In this document: positions 33,590-44,880 of the stretch, piece by piece
How positions within the stretch are numbered: position 1 is the stretch's first letter
Layout: every line of letters starts with the position of its first letter
Origin: Peromyscus leucopus
Taxonomy: Eukaryota; Chordata; Mammalia; Rodentia; Cricetidae
DNA length: 64,000 nucleotides
Assembly: GCF_004664715.2 (NCBI RefSeq)
Contig: NC_051070.1
Location: forward strand, 42,000,456-42,064,455
Reading direction: 5' to 3'
The notes under the pieces: model-generated
Database searches by the model: none
Seen by the model: only the letters and a program-made list of their open reading frames with translations
Told to the model about the DNA's origin: nothing
Translations under genes and position numbers: made by a program

Positions 33590-36500
33590 TGATTGAAAGA
33601 AAATAATGGATTTCACAGTGGCATTTCCATACATGCATTAACTGGAATTTCTGGAATTGTGTCCCCAGGTGATTTAAAATCTATACATCTTGGTATTTTC
33701 TTTGGCAATTATACTTTGAATGATATCATCCTTATTTAATTTTAGAAGTACATTCTTAATTTAATAAGTAAAAGAAATACCTGAGAATACAGTCTCTTTC
33801 CAAAGTCATGTTACCCCAGTAATCTGTCATTTAATGCAACTGCAATCATCAATATGTGATATATCCAATATTCATGCAAATTCCAAATTATTGTCAAACA
33901 AATGACTTGGCCTACATATAATTATCATGTTCTGAAGTGCATATTATTTTTTTACCTTCTCAGGATCTATGGAATACTGTTATTGTATGCCTCTCCATAT
34001 GTAAGTGTGTATATGTGTGTGTGTGTGTGTACATATTCATTTGTATAAACACTGAGGTATTTCTCAGAATACATACTTGTGCACATTGTTTTACCTAGTT
34101 GAGTAATAATTTGCCTTCATAATACTCTGTATATAATTTTGAGAATTATGCATTTATTCCAGTTAAGGAAAAAAATTTGTGGTACGGCAGAGTAGCTCAT
34201 TTCATATTATGGCAAATAGGAAGCCAAGAGCAGTAAAACCTCATTATGTCATCTCTCTTTTAATAGTCTGACCCATTCATTAGACCAGAGCCCTCAAGAT
34301 GGTCTGTGGAAACACCATTAAATAAATAAGTGTAGTTCACTAAGCTTCTAGGAACTTCTCGCCCAACCATTTTGACAATTAAAATTTACTATCCCATGTA
34401 GACCCAGAATATCTTAAAAGAATAACAGATAGATAAACTATGTAGAAAATACACCCATGGCCAACCATATAATAAAACTGTTGTGAAGCAGGGATGTGGA
34501 AATGTTGGATTACATGAAGGTCATTATCAAATTTTTCTTTCAGGATATGTGCATATTCAGTAAAAAGTAGAAAGATGTTACCAAAGGGTTGTAGTAACGT
34601 CATCACATATGTATGTTGTCTCTTTGCTATTATAAAATCAAAGGTAGTCTTGATGTTCAGTACAAAGATGGTTTCATATAGCTCTGTCATTCAAACAAAA
34701 GATTTGGAACAAAGGGTGATTGAATTGAGTTAAAGTGAAATGAATGCTTTAAATCCCAATAAAATTGATTTAATATTTAAAGCCTAGAAGTAGTTATCCA
34801 TAGTAAAAATTTGACCTGAGAATTTACAGTACTTAATAATTTACATTTTTTCCCTAAAAAATGAAAAATATAGGTTTCCTTTAAATTTAAAAAGGTTTTC
34901 TGAAAAAAAAATAAGGTTATATAAGTGGATAATGATTCAAGTGTTTTTAAAGAAACAATTCTGTTCCTTGGCTACTATAATTCTTGATTCTGTGGGTTTC
35001 AATCTCAGTTGTAGCATATATCAGCATGATGTTTAGCAATTGCTAAAACATCTAGGGGGAAATAAAAAGTGGCTCCTTATAGATTTTTGGTTTTAAAATG
35101 TTTAATTTGTAGAAACAATATTTACTACTCCTTAAGGTTAGTCAATATCACTACCCTCCATTATATTACAGTGTTGGAAACTCCCTTTAATGCAACTAGA
35201 AACTCTAAACTCTCCTTTCTTTAATATTTTTAATGGATCACACTCTTTAAACTGTTACAGCCCAATTATTTTTGCTTGGAAACAGAGTGGGAGGTTTCTG
35301 GAGACAGAATTCAAGCCTCGTGCTAATTATCTGAAATTCAATTTGTTGTCTACATCCCTTTAGAAATGTGAGCTATGTAGTATGCAATATTCATAATATG
35401 ACTAGGTACCTCATATGAGAGTAATTTAATTGTCAGTGCTACTCAAGCATTGTTTAATGAATTCCTAACAATTTGAAAGGCAAGCTGTTGGAAGGCCGTT
35501 ATTAAATTTCATATTTGTGCTTCAGTTTTCTTTACCATTACTTCATCTATTTAGGCTTATGATAACATTAACTTTTTAAAAAATAGAACTTTTGCATAAT
35601 CAAGCCATAGCTTTTTATCTACTTGCAAAATAGAATAAATTCATTTTAAGGCAAACTTGGGACCGGTCACAGAATAATGATTACATGAATCTGGTACAGA
35701 TTCATAAAACAAAAGGAATTATTATTCATTAACTCATTTAGTAGCAACAATAAAGAATGATCTGTTAAAACACAGAAGAGGAATTCAGGTAATTACAGTA
35801 AAAACTAATCTTAGCAGTTAAATATGTTAATAAATTGTGACCAGTAACATCTAGAAAAATTACACAAGGCACACTTAATTTATATTATTTATCACAGGAA
35901 AGAACAAATAGATTATTCCTGTGTTAAATTGTAGGAATACTTCAAGATAACATCAAAAAAAGAACAATTTTGTGTGGGTTTATTTCCCAAAGAGAAGCCA
36001 AAAGATATCTAAAGAAGTTAATTAGCTTGGTGAGTAAAAAAGACAAATAAAATGTAAGATATGTATTTCCAAATATCCATAATCATGAATGATGACTTAT
36101 ACTCCATTTAAATCAGAATTTCCATTTATGTGTCTTTGTACATGTCCCTGATTTCTAAAGTGTCATGAAAAAAAAAAAAAAACATCTACTTATGATCTTG
36201 CTGTTGTCAAGAAAATCATCATAGTGCCATGTTGTGAATGTGAGCACTTCCAGAGAGTAGAGAAGGAAAGGCCAACCTTGTCCAGGCTCTGGAGAAGGCT
36301 TCTGGTTATTAATGAAGAGCTGCTGAGAAAGCCATAAATTCAAAACTGATAGATAGAAAATAAAAGAGCAATCAGAAAATTTTCTGAATGAATAGATTCA
36401 GGCACATTTAATAAAATATATTGATTCAATGAGCATTTGATGGAAAGGCAGTTAAAAACAAAAACAAAAAACCTTGTAGCCCTAAGTGAAGGTTGACCAG

Positions 36501-37085
36501 TTATCAAGCACATCAAAATGATATGTGTGTGTTGGCTTTGGAACCATACTGGATTCATTGACCTGATCTTCAATACTTAACTTGAATTCATTATGTAAAT
36601 GTTATCCAGGAAGATAGAATGACAGCAAAGGACAATAAGCAAATTTCGTGTTTCAGTGGTAGAGACTCAGATGTGTGCTTTCATGATAGCTCTGCAGGTT
36701 TGAAATTACTAACTCAGACCAATTTTTACCATGCATTACTAAAGACCTCTGAATACATTCTGTGGTAGTCAATTTTCTTGGTAACTAATAATCCTTCCCA
36801 ATGTTTCATGCAACAAAGCCCATTCTCCTAGACACAGATTGCCCTTCTCATCACCTCTCAAACTCTATGCCCAACTTCTAAGAGCAGTTGATGCCTTGAA
36901 ATTTGAGCATAGATAAAACACTCAAACTTTTATGCAAACTAGTTATGGAAGAGACCAGACACCTGATATCTGTGGTTGGGAATCTGCATGGCATTAAATT
37001 CAGATACACTGAATTCATAATTATGACAAAAAGCAAAGTCTAACAAAGATCATGATAATGAGTGTATCTACCACAGTTGATTTTA
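33590..37085. other. Long unique AT-rich stretch
   Basis: About 3.5 kb without a recognised transposon, apart from a short TG tract (34012-34031) and an A-run (36168-36182). A 103-codon minus frame at 34379-34690 has no recognised domain. 35280-35560 looks like ordinary single-copy DNA and could include conserved elements. Confidence 0.45.
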
Positions 37086-37089
37086 TTAC

Positions 37090-37866
37090 CCCTTCATCTA
37101 TTTTCTGCCTAAGGACTCCTTCTATCTTCTAGATCTTTGATGAAAACTGTACGTGAAATCATCTCATTGACTGAAGCAACATACACAGGGCCTGCTCGGG
37201 TCTGCACCAGGTCCTCTGCGCTTATATTTTGGCTTCCAATTTACTGTTCTTATGGGAATCCTTATGCAAACAAGTTGGTCTCTGATTTTTATGCTTTTGC
37301 TTGGACCCCTTTTCCTTCTGTTGGTTTGTCTTGTACAACTTCAATGAGATAGTTTTTGTTTTATCTTATTTTTTTATTTTGTTATCTTTTAAAAAATATA
37401 TGAATGAGTGAATGGATAATGGATGAAAGAACGAATGCATGAATGCATGAATGAATGAATTAAAATATAGCCACTATTGTAAAGGTTAATAACTGAACTG
37501 TCATTTATACCTCCTGGGAAAGAGAAAATAAGTTTTCTCCAAAGGAATGGCAGTGGGTATATCAACTATTCCAGGGCAGACCTCATGTTCAAGAGTAGCT
37601 GAACAACAGTTTTGGGCCTGCTTTTATTTGCCTTCAGCTTGATATTATTTTTTTGTGGGTGGAGGCATTTATTTTGTTCTTTTGGTTTTTCAGGGTTTTG
37701 TTATTGTATTGGGTTTTTGTTTGTTTGTTGAGATAGAGCTTAAGATTGAGTAGTTAGGGAGGCATAGAGGATTGTGGGAGGGCTTTGGGAAGGGTAAGAA
37801 TAAGATCAGGATATATATAAACTTAAAAATTATTTTAAATAATAATAAAAATATAATAAAGAAAGA
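37090..37866 (+). repeat. L1 3' UTR (Lx type), sense, near-complete
   Basis: Sense order: 'cagggcctgctcgggtctgc', 'ttggcttccaatttactgtt', 'ccttctgttggtttgtcttg', a GAAT-rich simple repeat (37402-37460), 'caggg...cctcatgttcaagagtagct', a T/G-rich block, 'gattgagtagttagggagg' and a terminal 'gatcaggatatatataaact' plus A/T-rich tail. This is a textbook Lx 3' end. Confidence 0.8.
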
Positions 37867-39520
37867 GAAAAATCATCTCATTTAATCTTCACGATTTATG
37901 AGTATTCTATCAATTAAATTTAGTTTAAATTATAAATGAAACAGCCCATTAAAAAGGCCAAGAAACTGAATTAATGTTCAGATCCATTGTACTCTGTACT
38001 CAAGTACCTAATCATTAAGGCATGTTTTCTAATCTTCCTATAATTCCAGGGAAAATTAGCCTGTCATTTAAATCACCCAGACAATCTTACCGCTTCTCCA
38101 GGTTTCTTGATATGTACGCATGTGGCACGATTACACTCGGTGAGATCTTAGAACCTTCCAAAATAAAGCACACTGCAGCATGCATAACAATGGTATGTGG
38201 TCACAGTATTGGGAGATGAAAAGAAAGCTAGGCTCCATTCTGCTCATTTGTCTTCAACAGATTTTGTAGAGTCGACAACAGTTAGGTAGGGAACACTTGC
38301 ATCTTCAGAATTTATAAAATCAGGAGTGACGAATAGTGACATTGCATTCTCCTTTCAGCCTATACCAAGAGTTTTGGAATGAGCATAATATATAATAAAT
38401 GCTACTGGTAAGGAAAAAGTAAGTTGTCATAAACCTACACAATCTTGCAAAGAAAAAAAAAAAAGATTATCTTTAAGTTGAATGTAGAGCTGAATATTTC
38501 CAGTAGCAGAAGTGGATTCTAAGGGAGGGACAAAAAGACGACATAGTGATCTGTGACCTTTGTTCTGGATCTTGTTTTTAAATGTTCTTTAGCTGTCTCT
38601 ACTTCTACATCATGACATATTATTTGCAGTTAATTTTCCTTGTCATTTTTTGGTTGGTTTTGGTATCCTTTTCTTTCTATATATTTTTGAAAACAAAATT
38701 TAAAAACCATCTTTGGAAAAAACTGTATTCTTTTCTGCAGCTGTCAAGATGATTTAAAGTATGAACTTTCAATCAATGGGCAGTGGCCACTTTGTCTCTA
38801 AATGGTTTTTTTCTTTCTGATTCTCTTTTGTCTTTTGTTCCATAAATGTGCCATTAAAGTAGTGCCTTTGAGTTGTTCAAATTGGCCCATTTCTTGAATT
38901 GTCTTGTCTTTTCAAAGTTTCACTTAATGTCTCTCTAATGGTTACTGTCAGAGGCCCGGCAGAAGGTGTGACTATGAGTTTATGTCCTCACTAATGCACA
39001 TAATCTTGAATATTTAATAATGCATGTCTTTGAAAGGATGCAGTTTTATCTAATTGCAGGCTCATTTTCTTGTCCTTCTCATGAGATATGTGCTGTGTTG
39101 TGAATTTCCTCTTGGTCGTTTTTTAATCTTAATTTTGACTTCATTAAAAAAAACTTTATAAAAGACATCTTTACTAAATGTCAAACATAATTCTGCCTTC
39201 AGTATGCACTGAATGTAAATGACAACAGGAAAGAAACAAAAACCTACAAGCTTATTATTAGTGCCAATTTTCTATATTTACAATATTTTTACCTTATTTA
39301 ATATTTCACACAGCTTCATGTGATTTGGGCACTGTTCAGCAAATATAAATGAATAAGTATGCTTAAAACTTAATTATTGCTTCTTCCTGAAGCTGTGAAC
39401 AGAATCCTGGCTTTGGTTCACTTTGCTTTTCTGAGTGATTCTACTCACACACCTCTGCAACCCACTGTCTCATCACCACTAGACCACCTCATCTCTGCTT
39501 GGCCAGTCTTTCTCCTTTGT
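37867..39520. other. Unique DNA
   Basis: No gene recognised. There is an A12 run near 38453 and T/G-rich text at 38640-38690. Frames of 60-70 codons only. Confidence 0.45.
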
Positions 39521-39524
39521 TCAG

Positions 39525-39983
39525 CTTTTGTTGTTGTTATTTTTGTCATTTGTTTTATTCTTCTCTCATATATTGCATTCTTACCATAGTTTCCCCTCCC
39601 TTACCACGTCTCCTCTCCTCCAGATCTACTCTTCCTTTCTCTTCAGAAAAGGTCAGGCCTCCCAGGAATATCAACAAAACATGACATATAAAGTTATTAG
39701 GACTAGACATATCTCCTCATACTAAGCCTGGATGAGGCAACCTACTAGAAGGAAAGGGGTCCCAAAAGCAAGTCAGAGTTAGCCCCCACTCCCATTGTTA
39801 GAAGTTGTACAGAAACATCAAGCTACACAACCATAGCCTATATACAGAGGTCCTATATCATACACACATAGGCTCCTCCATTGTTGGTTCAGTCTCTGTG
39901 AAGCCTCTATAATCCCTGGTTACGTGATTCTGTGGGCCATATTCTTGTGGTGTCCTTGACTCCTCTGGCTCCTATCCTCAGCC
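39525..39983 (-). repeat. L1 3' UTR, antisense, left part of an L1 split by the ERV
   Basis: 'cctctcctccagatctactc', 'aaaaggtcaggcctcccagg', 'gatgaggcaacctactagaa', 'ggaaaggggtcccaaaagca', 'tgtggtgtccttgactcctc'. This is the complement of an L1 3' UTR, ending abruptly where the LTR starts at 39984. The L1 appears to resume at 45709. Confidence 0.78.
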
Positions 39984-40397
39984 TGTAAGCCCCTGGAGCC
40001 ACTCAAGGCTCCTTCCCCAGGCCCCTTCCCCAAGAACCTCTGACTGCCAGGTTCCACCCACAGAATACTCTAACTGCCCTTACTGCTGGATCCTGCCCCC
40101 ACCCTGCAGAGCAAAAAACAAAAAAAAAAACCCTATCTCTGGGCATGAAATCCTACCAATCTCCACCCTGGAAAGCTCCACACTGAAAAGTTCCATCCCC
40201 TCCCCAAGAAGCTCTATATAAACCCTCTATCCTGTTCAGTTTGCTGCCCTTTCTTGTTGGAGCAGAGGTAGCCACTCTCCTGGTTCTTTTCCTCCTAATA
40301 AATCTCTTGTGTGAGGTTTGTTGTGTGGTGTGACTTTGTGATATTCCTTGGCTTCCAGCTGACAGGATACTCTTCCATCTGATATGCAATGCTTACA
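39984..40397 (+). mobile_element. Retroviral LTR, type A, plus orientation (inverted relative to the provirus)
   Basis: Starts TGTAAGCCCCTGGAGCC and ends ATGCAATGCTTACA (TG...CA), 414 bp. It has a TATATAAA box (40215-40222) and an AATAAA signal (40297-40302), followed by a GT-rich U5. The same LTR type occurs on the minus strand at 45334-45708. It is therefore inverted relative to the provirus body and to the LTR that follows it. No matching target duplication flanks it (AGCC left, TTTA right). Confidence 0.85.
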
Positions 40398-40411
40398 TTT
40401 AAAAATGTAAG
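40392..40411. other. U5-to-U5 palindromic LTR junction
   Basis: CTTACATTT-AA-AAATGTAAG: perfect 9-bp inverted arms with a 2-nt centre, formed where the U5 end of the plus-strand LTR meets the U5 end of the minus-strand LTR. Confidence 0.9.
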
Positions 40412-41377
40412 CGATTGCTGCAACTCTGGGGGAAAGAGATCCTGACTGCTATGGGAGTCAGGCTATACCTGGAGCTGCAGTAGGACAGCTGGGCTCTGGA
40501 AAGGTATCCTGACTATTCCTGTAGTCAGGCTATATCTGGAGCTGGGGTGTGGTGGGGGAGGTCTCCCAGCAGGATATAGCAAGCCTGCTTCTCTCCTGGA
40601 GAGCTGCTACAGTTGAGCTTTGCTCAGCCCCCTTATGAGGGCTTCCTACAGAGCTCTGCTTCTTCTCTCTGGCCCAAGATGTTGCTTCTTTTGATTCACT
40701 CTGCTAAAGGGGAAACCCCTGTAGAAGTGTAGCCATCTCCTCTGGCTTCAGAGAAAAGTTGGTACTTTTTTCTGCTCCAACTTGCTCAGGACCCCCTAAA
40801 GGAATATCTTTGCAAGATTTTTTTTTTCTGCTCAGTCCCCCAAGGGAAGTTTTAACAATGTTCTTCTCTGCACTGGTGAATTGAAGATCAACCATCATCC
40901 ATGACTCTTTTGAGAAAGAGATTTATTTGGGAAGGAGGAGTTCAAGAGAGTAGCTGTACCAGGGTGGGAAAGAACAGACAATAACTGAACAGACAGGGTG
41001 GTTTATATAGGTTTTCTTAGGGGTGGAGTTTCTCCGGGGAGAAGATTTTCTGTTCAGAGGTTGGTTAATTTCATTGGTCAGGGGCAGAGCTGGCTCTGAT
41101 TTCAGAGCCAACCTGTGTTTCTTTCACTGGCTCTTTTTTAGCCTTTGGCTCTAATTCTAAGGCCAGAACATATTTCTTTCACTGGCTCTGATTCTAGAGA
41201 CAAAGAGTGTTTCTTTGGCACTGGTTTCAGAGTCAGCACATGTTTCTTTGGTTCTGGATTCAGGGATAAAGTGTTTCTTTCCCTGACTTATGTCCCAGAT
41301 CCAGGCTGTGTTTCTTTCACTGGTTCTGGGTTTCAGGGTCAGGGTGGGTTTCTTTAGCTGGCCCTCTTTTCCCTACA
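40406..41377 (-). mobile_element. 3' LTR of the minus-strand provirus, type B (long)
   Basis: On the minus strand it begins TGTAGGGAAAAGAGGGCC right after a polypurine tract and ends AGCAATCGCTTACA, about 972 bp. A CCAAT box (complement at 41073-41077), TATATAAA (complement 41002-41009) and AATAAA (complement 40922-40927) are present in the right order. U3 carries tandem repeats (41115-41365). The part after the poly-A signal is unusually long (about 500 bp) and contains two hairpin-bearing duplicates (about 40429-40553). Its last bases resemble the type A end, but the rest differs from the 5' LTR, so the two LTRs of this provirus do not pair. Confidence 0.75.
41115..41365 (-). repeat. U3 tandem repeats with GTTTCTTT core (enhancer-like)
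   Basis: About seven imperfect units of roughly 30-50 bp share GTTTCTTT (ATTTCTTT in unit 2), starting near 41115, 41169, 41207, 41241, 41271, 41307 and 41346. Several continue with CACTGGCTCTG-like text. On the LTR strand the core reads AAAGAAAC. Tandem direct repeats in U3 are usual for gammaretroviral enhancers. Confidence 0.7.
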
Positions 41378-41386
41378 CCCCTTTTT
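41378..41386 (-). promoter_or_regulatory. Polypurine tract of the provirus
   Basis: Minus strand AAAAAGGGG immediately upstream of the LTR start TGTAGG. This is the plus-strand DNA primer site in reverse transcription. Short but correctly placed. Confidence 0.7.
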
Positions 41387-41588
41387 GTTTAGTAATAAGC
41401 AAGTGGGGATTGGAAATGGGGCGAAGTTATCTTTCAACTATTTCCTACTGAATTTGGGCATTGAGGTTCTTGAGACAAGCTTGATCTTCATCTTTGGAAT
41501 GTAACCAGGTTCTGCAGATATCTGGCTCCATAGTTAGGGGCTGGTAATCCTGTAATAGTAACTGTTTAAAAGTCTGGTTAGAAATATT

Positions 41589-42080
41589 TTAGATCTGTTG
41601 TTGAAGAAATCTAGACAAGAGGTTAACAAGGCAGGGTGCAATTAGGAGGATTAAGAAAAAGAAGAAAAGAAGGGCTAAGAATGATAGCACCCAGTTCCAT
41701 ATCTGACTATTAGTGATCCACTGGCTAGAGGTATCAAGCTCTTTATGGGCTTTAAGATCCATTTGGAGTTGTTGGATCTTATCTTTTACTATACCTGATT
41801 GGTTGACATAAAAACAACATTCTTCCCCAAGAAAGAGACAAACACCACCTCTCTCTGCTGTTAGTAAATGTAATCCTCTCCAATTTTGTAGTACTATGAT
41901 GGCCAGCAAGTCTATTAGTCCCTGAAGGGTAAGGATAGTCTGAGTTACCCAATGGAAATCCTGGGTGAATTGCAAGGAAAGCTGATGGTAAATAGCTAAG
42001 GAAGTAGTCAGTCTTGCTGTTCCAGTGGCTACACCTGCAGTTATGCCCAGGACTGCTAGAATGGGTATTACTTGGGTTGC
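41589..42080 (-). pseudogene. env: ERV env transmembrane subunit, long uninterrupted frame without its SU partner
   Basis: Encodes the transmembrane (TM) half of a gammaretrovirus-like envelope, the subunit that anchors Env and drives membrane fusion. A minus-strand frame of about 163 codons stays open from just after a TGA (42081-42083) to the stop at 41589. In order it shows a glycine/alanine-rich hydrophobic fusion-peptide-like start, heptad-like sequence, and the immunosuppressive-domain-type block LQNWRGLHLL (from 41891). The CX6CC motif follows (C-LFLGEE-CC, ending at 41814), as in class I Env TMs that bond covalently to SU, then a membrane span beginning near WVLSFLALLF and a short tail. 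No ATG opens this frame at a useful position, and the region just upstream is stopped, so a normal SU-TM precursor cannot be made. Upstream: broken SU; downstream: PPT and LTR. Confidence 0.8.
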
Positions 42081-43060
42081 TCATTTGTCATGCTATGCTG
42101 CTATGAACTTGGCAATGAGAATTGGCAAGGGTTCTTCAACTGGTACCATCCCTAATTTAGGAAACAGTAACAACAGTATACAAGTCCTGGACCACTTAAC
42201 ATGTAAGCAGTGATAAACTTGAGTACCACAGAGAATAGAGGCATTGTGAATGTTTGGACATAAGGGCTAATGATATTATTACAGTCTGCAGAATACACAG
42301 TAATCATAAAGTGTGTTCTTGAGGAGTTAAAGCAGTCTATAATGCCAAAGAGAGGAATATAAGAGAGATAAGAGTTGGTATTGACATTTGGTTTGGAGCA
42401 ATTAACCAGTGGTAAGGTGAGAGAATCTAATAAGATGATGAGTGAGGCCAAAAATGGTGGGTGCAAGTGTGACCCTGGCAGGACACACACACATCACTCT
42501 TCAAAGCAGTTAAGGCTGAGCATTATTCAATAGCTAGTATGCAGTAGTTAGGGTCTGAAACAAGAGACAGTGCGCAGGGAGGTGGGATCAATATCATCAA
42601 GAAAGGGTGATATTAAGGATATAAGAGCCTTCAAAGAGCTTTGGATCACTTCTTTCACTGTGTCTATACCTAAGGTCTGAGAGAGTGGAATGTATACCAC
42701 TTGTATTTTGAGCATATCTGATGGTCAGGTTTGATAAATGCTATAGTAAAGCTTACCAATGACTCCCATTTCCCAGTTGGGATGCCATGGGTCCTTAATT
42801 AGGATGTAAAAGATTCCCCATTCTTCATAAAAGGCAGAGTGTTTTCGTGAATATACATTATGTCTCCAGCAGACTCCAGACCCTACTACTGAGTGGTCTG
42901 GTTGAACTACTGGGCATATATCTCCTGAATCTCAAGTCTCCATACATAGAGTTTGATAGCAATATGGGTGAGTGGGAAAAAGTACAAGGAGAAGACCAGA
43001 TAGGGTAGGGCTCGAGTCTTGACAGGTTTGTGAGGTCACATTCTTCTAAGGCCAGAGCAG
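42081..43060 (-). pseudogene. env: ERV env surface subunit (SU) remnant, broken
   Basis: The minus strand contains stretches that look like class I envelope SU. One is around 42950-42600: cysteine-containing text near CWRHNVYSRK, an FYEEWGIFYILI-like block and PWHPNWEMGVIGKLYYS, interrupted by stops. Another is an open stretch at 42152-42490 with no start of its own. Several stops and at least two frame changes separate these pieces. It lies between the RNase H remnant and the TM frame in correct gene order. Receptor-binding function cannot be inferred. Assignment rests on position and a few tryptophan/cysteine patterns, so it is less certain than the TM call. Confidence 0.5.
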
Positions 43061-43074
43061 GCTGGCAGTCTGTA

Positions 43075-43553
43075 TATAGTTTTAGAGATTGTCTCTTTGC
43101 TAATTGACAGGCACCAGTAAGAGCTATTAATTCAGCCTGCTGATTTGTGGTATAGGCAGGAAGGGCTCATATCTCTACCACTATGGTGTCTGAAACAGCA
43201 GCATATCCTACTTCATGTACTCCTTCATATAGGAAGGAGATGCCATCTGTATAGCATGTATAAGTGGCCTGAGGTAGTGGTCCTTCCTGTATATGCGTAA
43301 AATAAGGTAATAACTCTTCTAGGGTCTCGATGCATGAGTGTGATGGGGAGTATTCCAGGATTGGTTGGGGAAGAAGATTTGAAATGTTAAGAAGTAGACA
43401 AGTTTGAAAAGTCAGTGTTGTGTTCGCTACCAATGTTACCTGAAGGGAGAAAACTCGGAAGGGAAGTAATGTTTGAAGGCCCTTGTATGTTAAAAGGTAT
43501 GACAGGTGGTAAGGAGAAAGGACAGTAATGGGTGACTCAAAGGTTAATTTCAT
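43075..43553 (-). pseudogene. pol: ERV pol remnant: RT connection and RNase H, truncated
   Basis: The open stretch at 43167-43553 (minus strand) matches the end of a gammaretroviral reverse transcriptase: a thumb/connection-type region with LLTYKGLQTLL, then YTDGISFL near its end, corresponding to the YTDGS start of RNase H with its first catalytic aspartate. After a stop, the same frame continues with TTNQQAELIALTGAC (the conserved QxAEL helix with a catalytic glutamate) and LYTDCQPALA, corresponding to the YTDS motif. The catalytic polymerase palm, protease and NC are absent upstream, and no integrase is recognisable downstream, so two large deletions bound this piece. It cannot encode an active enzyme. 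Confidence 0.75.
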
Positions 43554-43599
43554 AAGGAGATGCTTTCCATCTGGGGTCTCCGGTTCCAGGTTGCTATAT

Positions 43600-44880
43600 T
43601 GTTAGAAGGCCTTTGTAAGGCAGTTGAGGAATTGAGATGGGTTTTCATGTTTTTCCTGGATGAACTCTTGGACTTTTTCATAATTTACTGTCTTAAGGGC
43701 AACCCTGAGAAGACCAGCTAGGAGGCAAGTTATAAATTGATTCCTAGCTAGGATGTCCCCTGGAATATTGTAGTCCCATTCAGGGTCCTGATCAGGGACT
43801 ACCTTAACCCCCACTGGGTAGGTTTTAGTCATTTGATGGAGTTCATCTGGATGGATGCTAGCCTGATTGCAAAATCACCTACACTCTTGTGGGAGGAGAT
43901 TGTTGTTAAAGATCATATAAACACCGTGAAAAGTTAGGTGATAGGATTGGGTAATGCACTGGAATTCTTTAGTAAAAGCGGAAGAATTGGCAGTATAGGA
44001 CCCTAATCTTTTTTCTACTTGGAAGAGGTCAGATAATGAGAAGGGTTTATTTGCCCTAAACCATCTACCCCATCAATCTCTCAAAAAGGGAGAACTGAGG
44101 CTGGTTTAGATCAGGGAGATACAGGAGGTCCTAAGGAAGAGTGAGAATGAGTAGCGAGAGGACTAGGGGCTGTTGGTGGGCTGAAAGTGGATGCCAGGGA
44201 GAGTTGACCTGGCAGATGACCTGTCACTGAGGAGAGAGAAAGGAAAACTGAAGGGACCAGAAGAGAGGGAGCTGTGGTCTTTGGTCTCTAATGGGGAGGC
44301 TCATTAGCTGCGTCAAAGGAAATAGATTCATCCTGTTCTGACTTTACAACTAACAGGAGCTGGATGGGGGAACAGGAGGCGCAGAGGGAAGGGTTTGCGT
44401 GAATGTAAGAGGAAACTTGAACATAGAGGATCTCTTTCCATTTCCTTGATCACTCACAGTAGTTGTAAAGGTCCTGAATAATATTGGGATAGAGTGTGCC
44501 ATTAGGTGGCCCATCGGATAGATTATTTAAGGGGTATTGAAGGCAAATTTGATTGTAGAAGCAAGTAAATTTAGTGTTCTTCAGGTCAGGTGCCAAGTGG
44601 GGAGGCTGGAGGTTTTCTAAAAGGCATCCTGATGGGGCAATGGGAAGGTATAGACTTCTGAGTTCCCACGGATGAGAGAAGTGAGGGAAAAGCTCACTGC
44701 AGCCTGTAGTTGTGGGCATCCCCTGGACTCAGGGAGGACCAAATGAATGAGGACCAAGCCATTCAGAGGGTCATCACCCAACTCAACAGGGGTCAAATGT
44801 AGCAAGCTTAACCAAGCCAAGCCAGTGGAGAGACTCGGGTGCCTGGTACCAGGGCTTCCATAGAGGTGAGAAGGCAAGAG
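43600..44880 (-). pseudogene. gag: ERV gag remnant: matrix and capsid parts, broken
   Basis: Gag is the structural polyprotein of the particle. On the minus strand, 44719-44450 holds a matrix-like part with FYNQICLQYPLNN and a PNGTLYPNIIQDL stretch, typical of class I/HERV-H-like MA. It stops, then resumes in frame after further stops with KWKEIPYVQV-like text near 44430. The stretch 43832-43602 holds a capsid C-terminal part: PEWDYNIPGD, then LLAGLLRVALKTVNYEKV and PSQFLNCLTKAF, corresponding to the AGLR...NxxKV...PSxFLxRLxEAF helices of gammaretroviral CA. Several stops and frame changes occur, including in the proline-rich region between MA and CA. NC zinc knuckles are not seen, and pol connection sequence follows within about 50 bp of the capsid. 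Confidence 0.7.

Noticed and set aside
33286..33606. 106-codon frame, plus strand
   Set aside because: Covers the LTR-like element at 33152-33589; the equivalent stretch of copy 1 is altered by a 21-bp deletion.
34379..34690. 103-codon hydrophobic minus frame as a chemoreceptor pseudogene
   Set aside because: I looked for vomeronasal or olfactory receptor motifs and found none convincing.
41779..42084. 101-codon minus frame beside the env TM frame, starting with ATG
   Set aside because: It is the wrong reading frame over the same DNA; the TM motifs are in the other frame.
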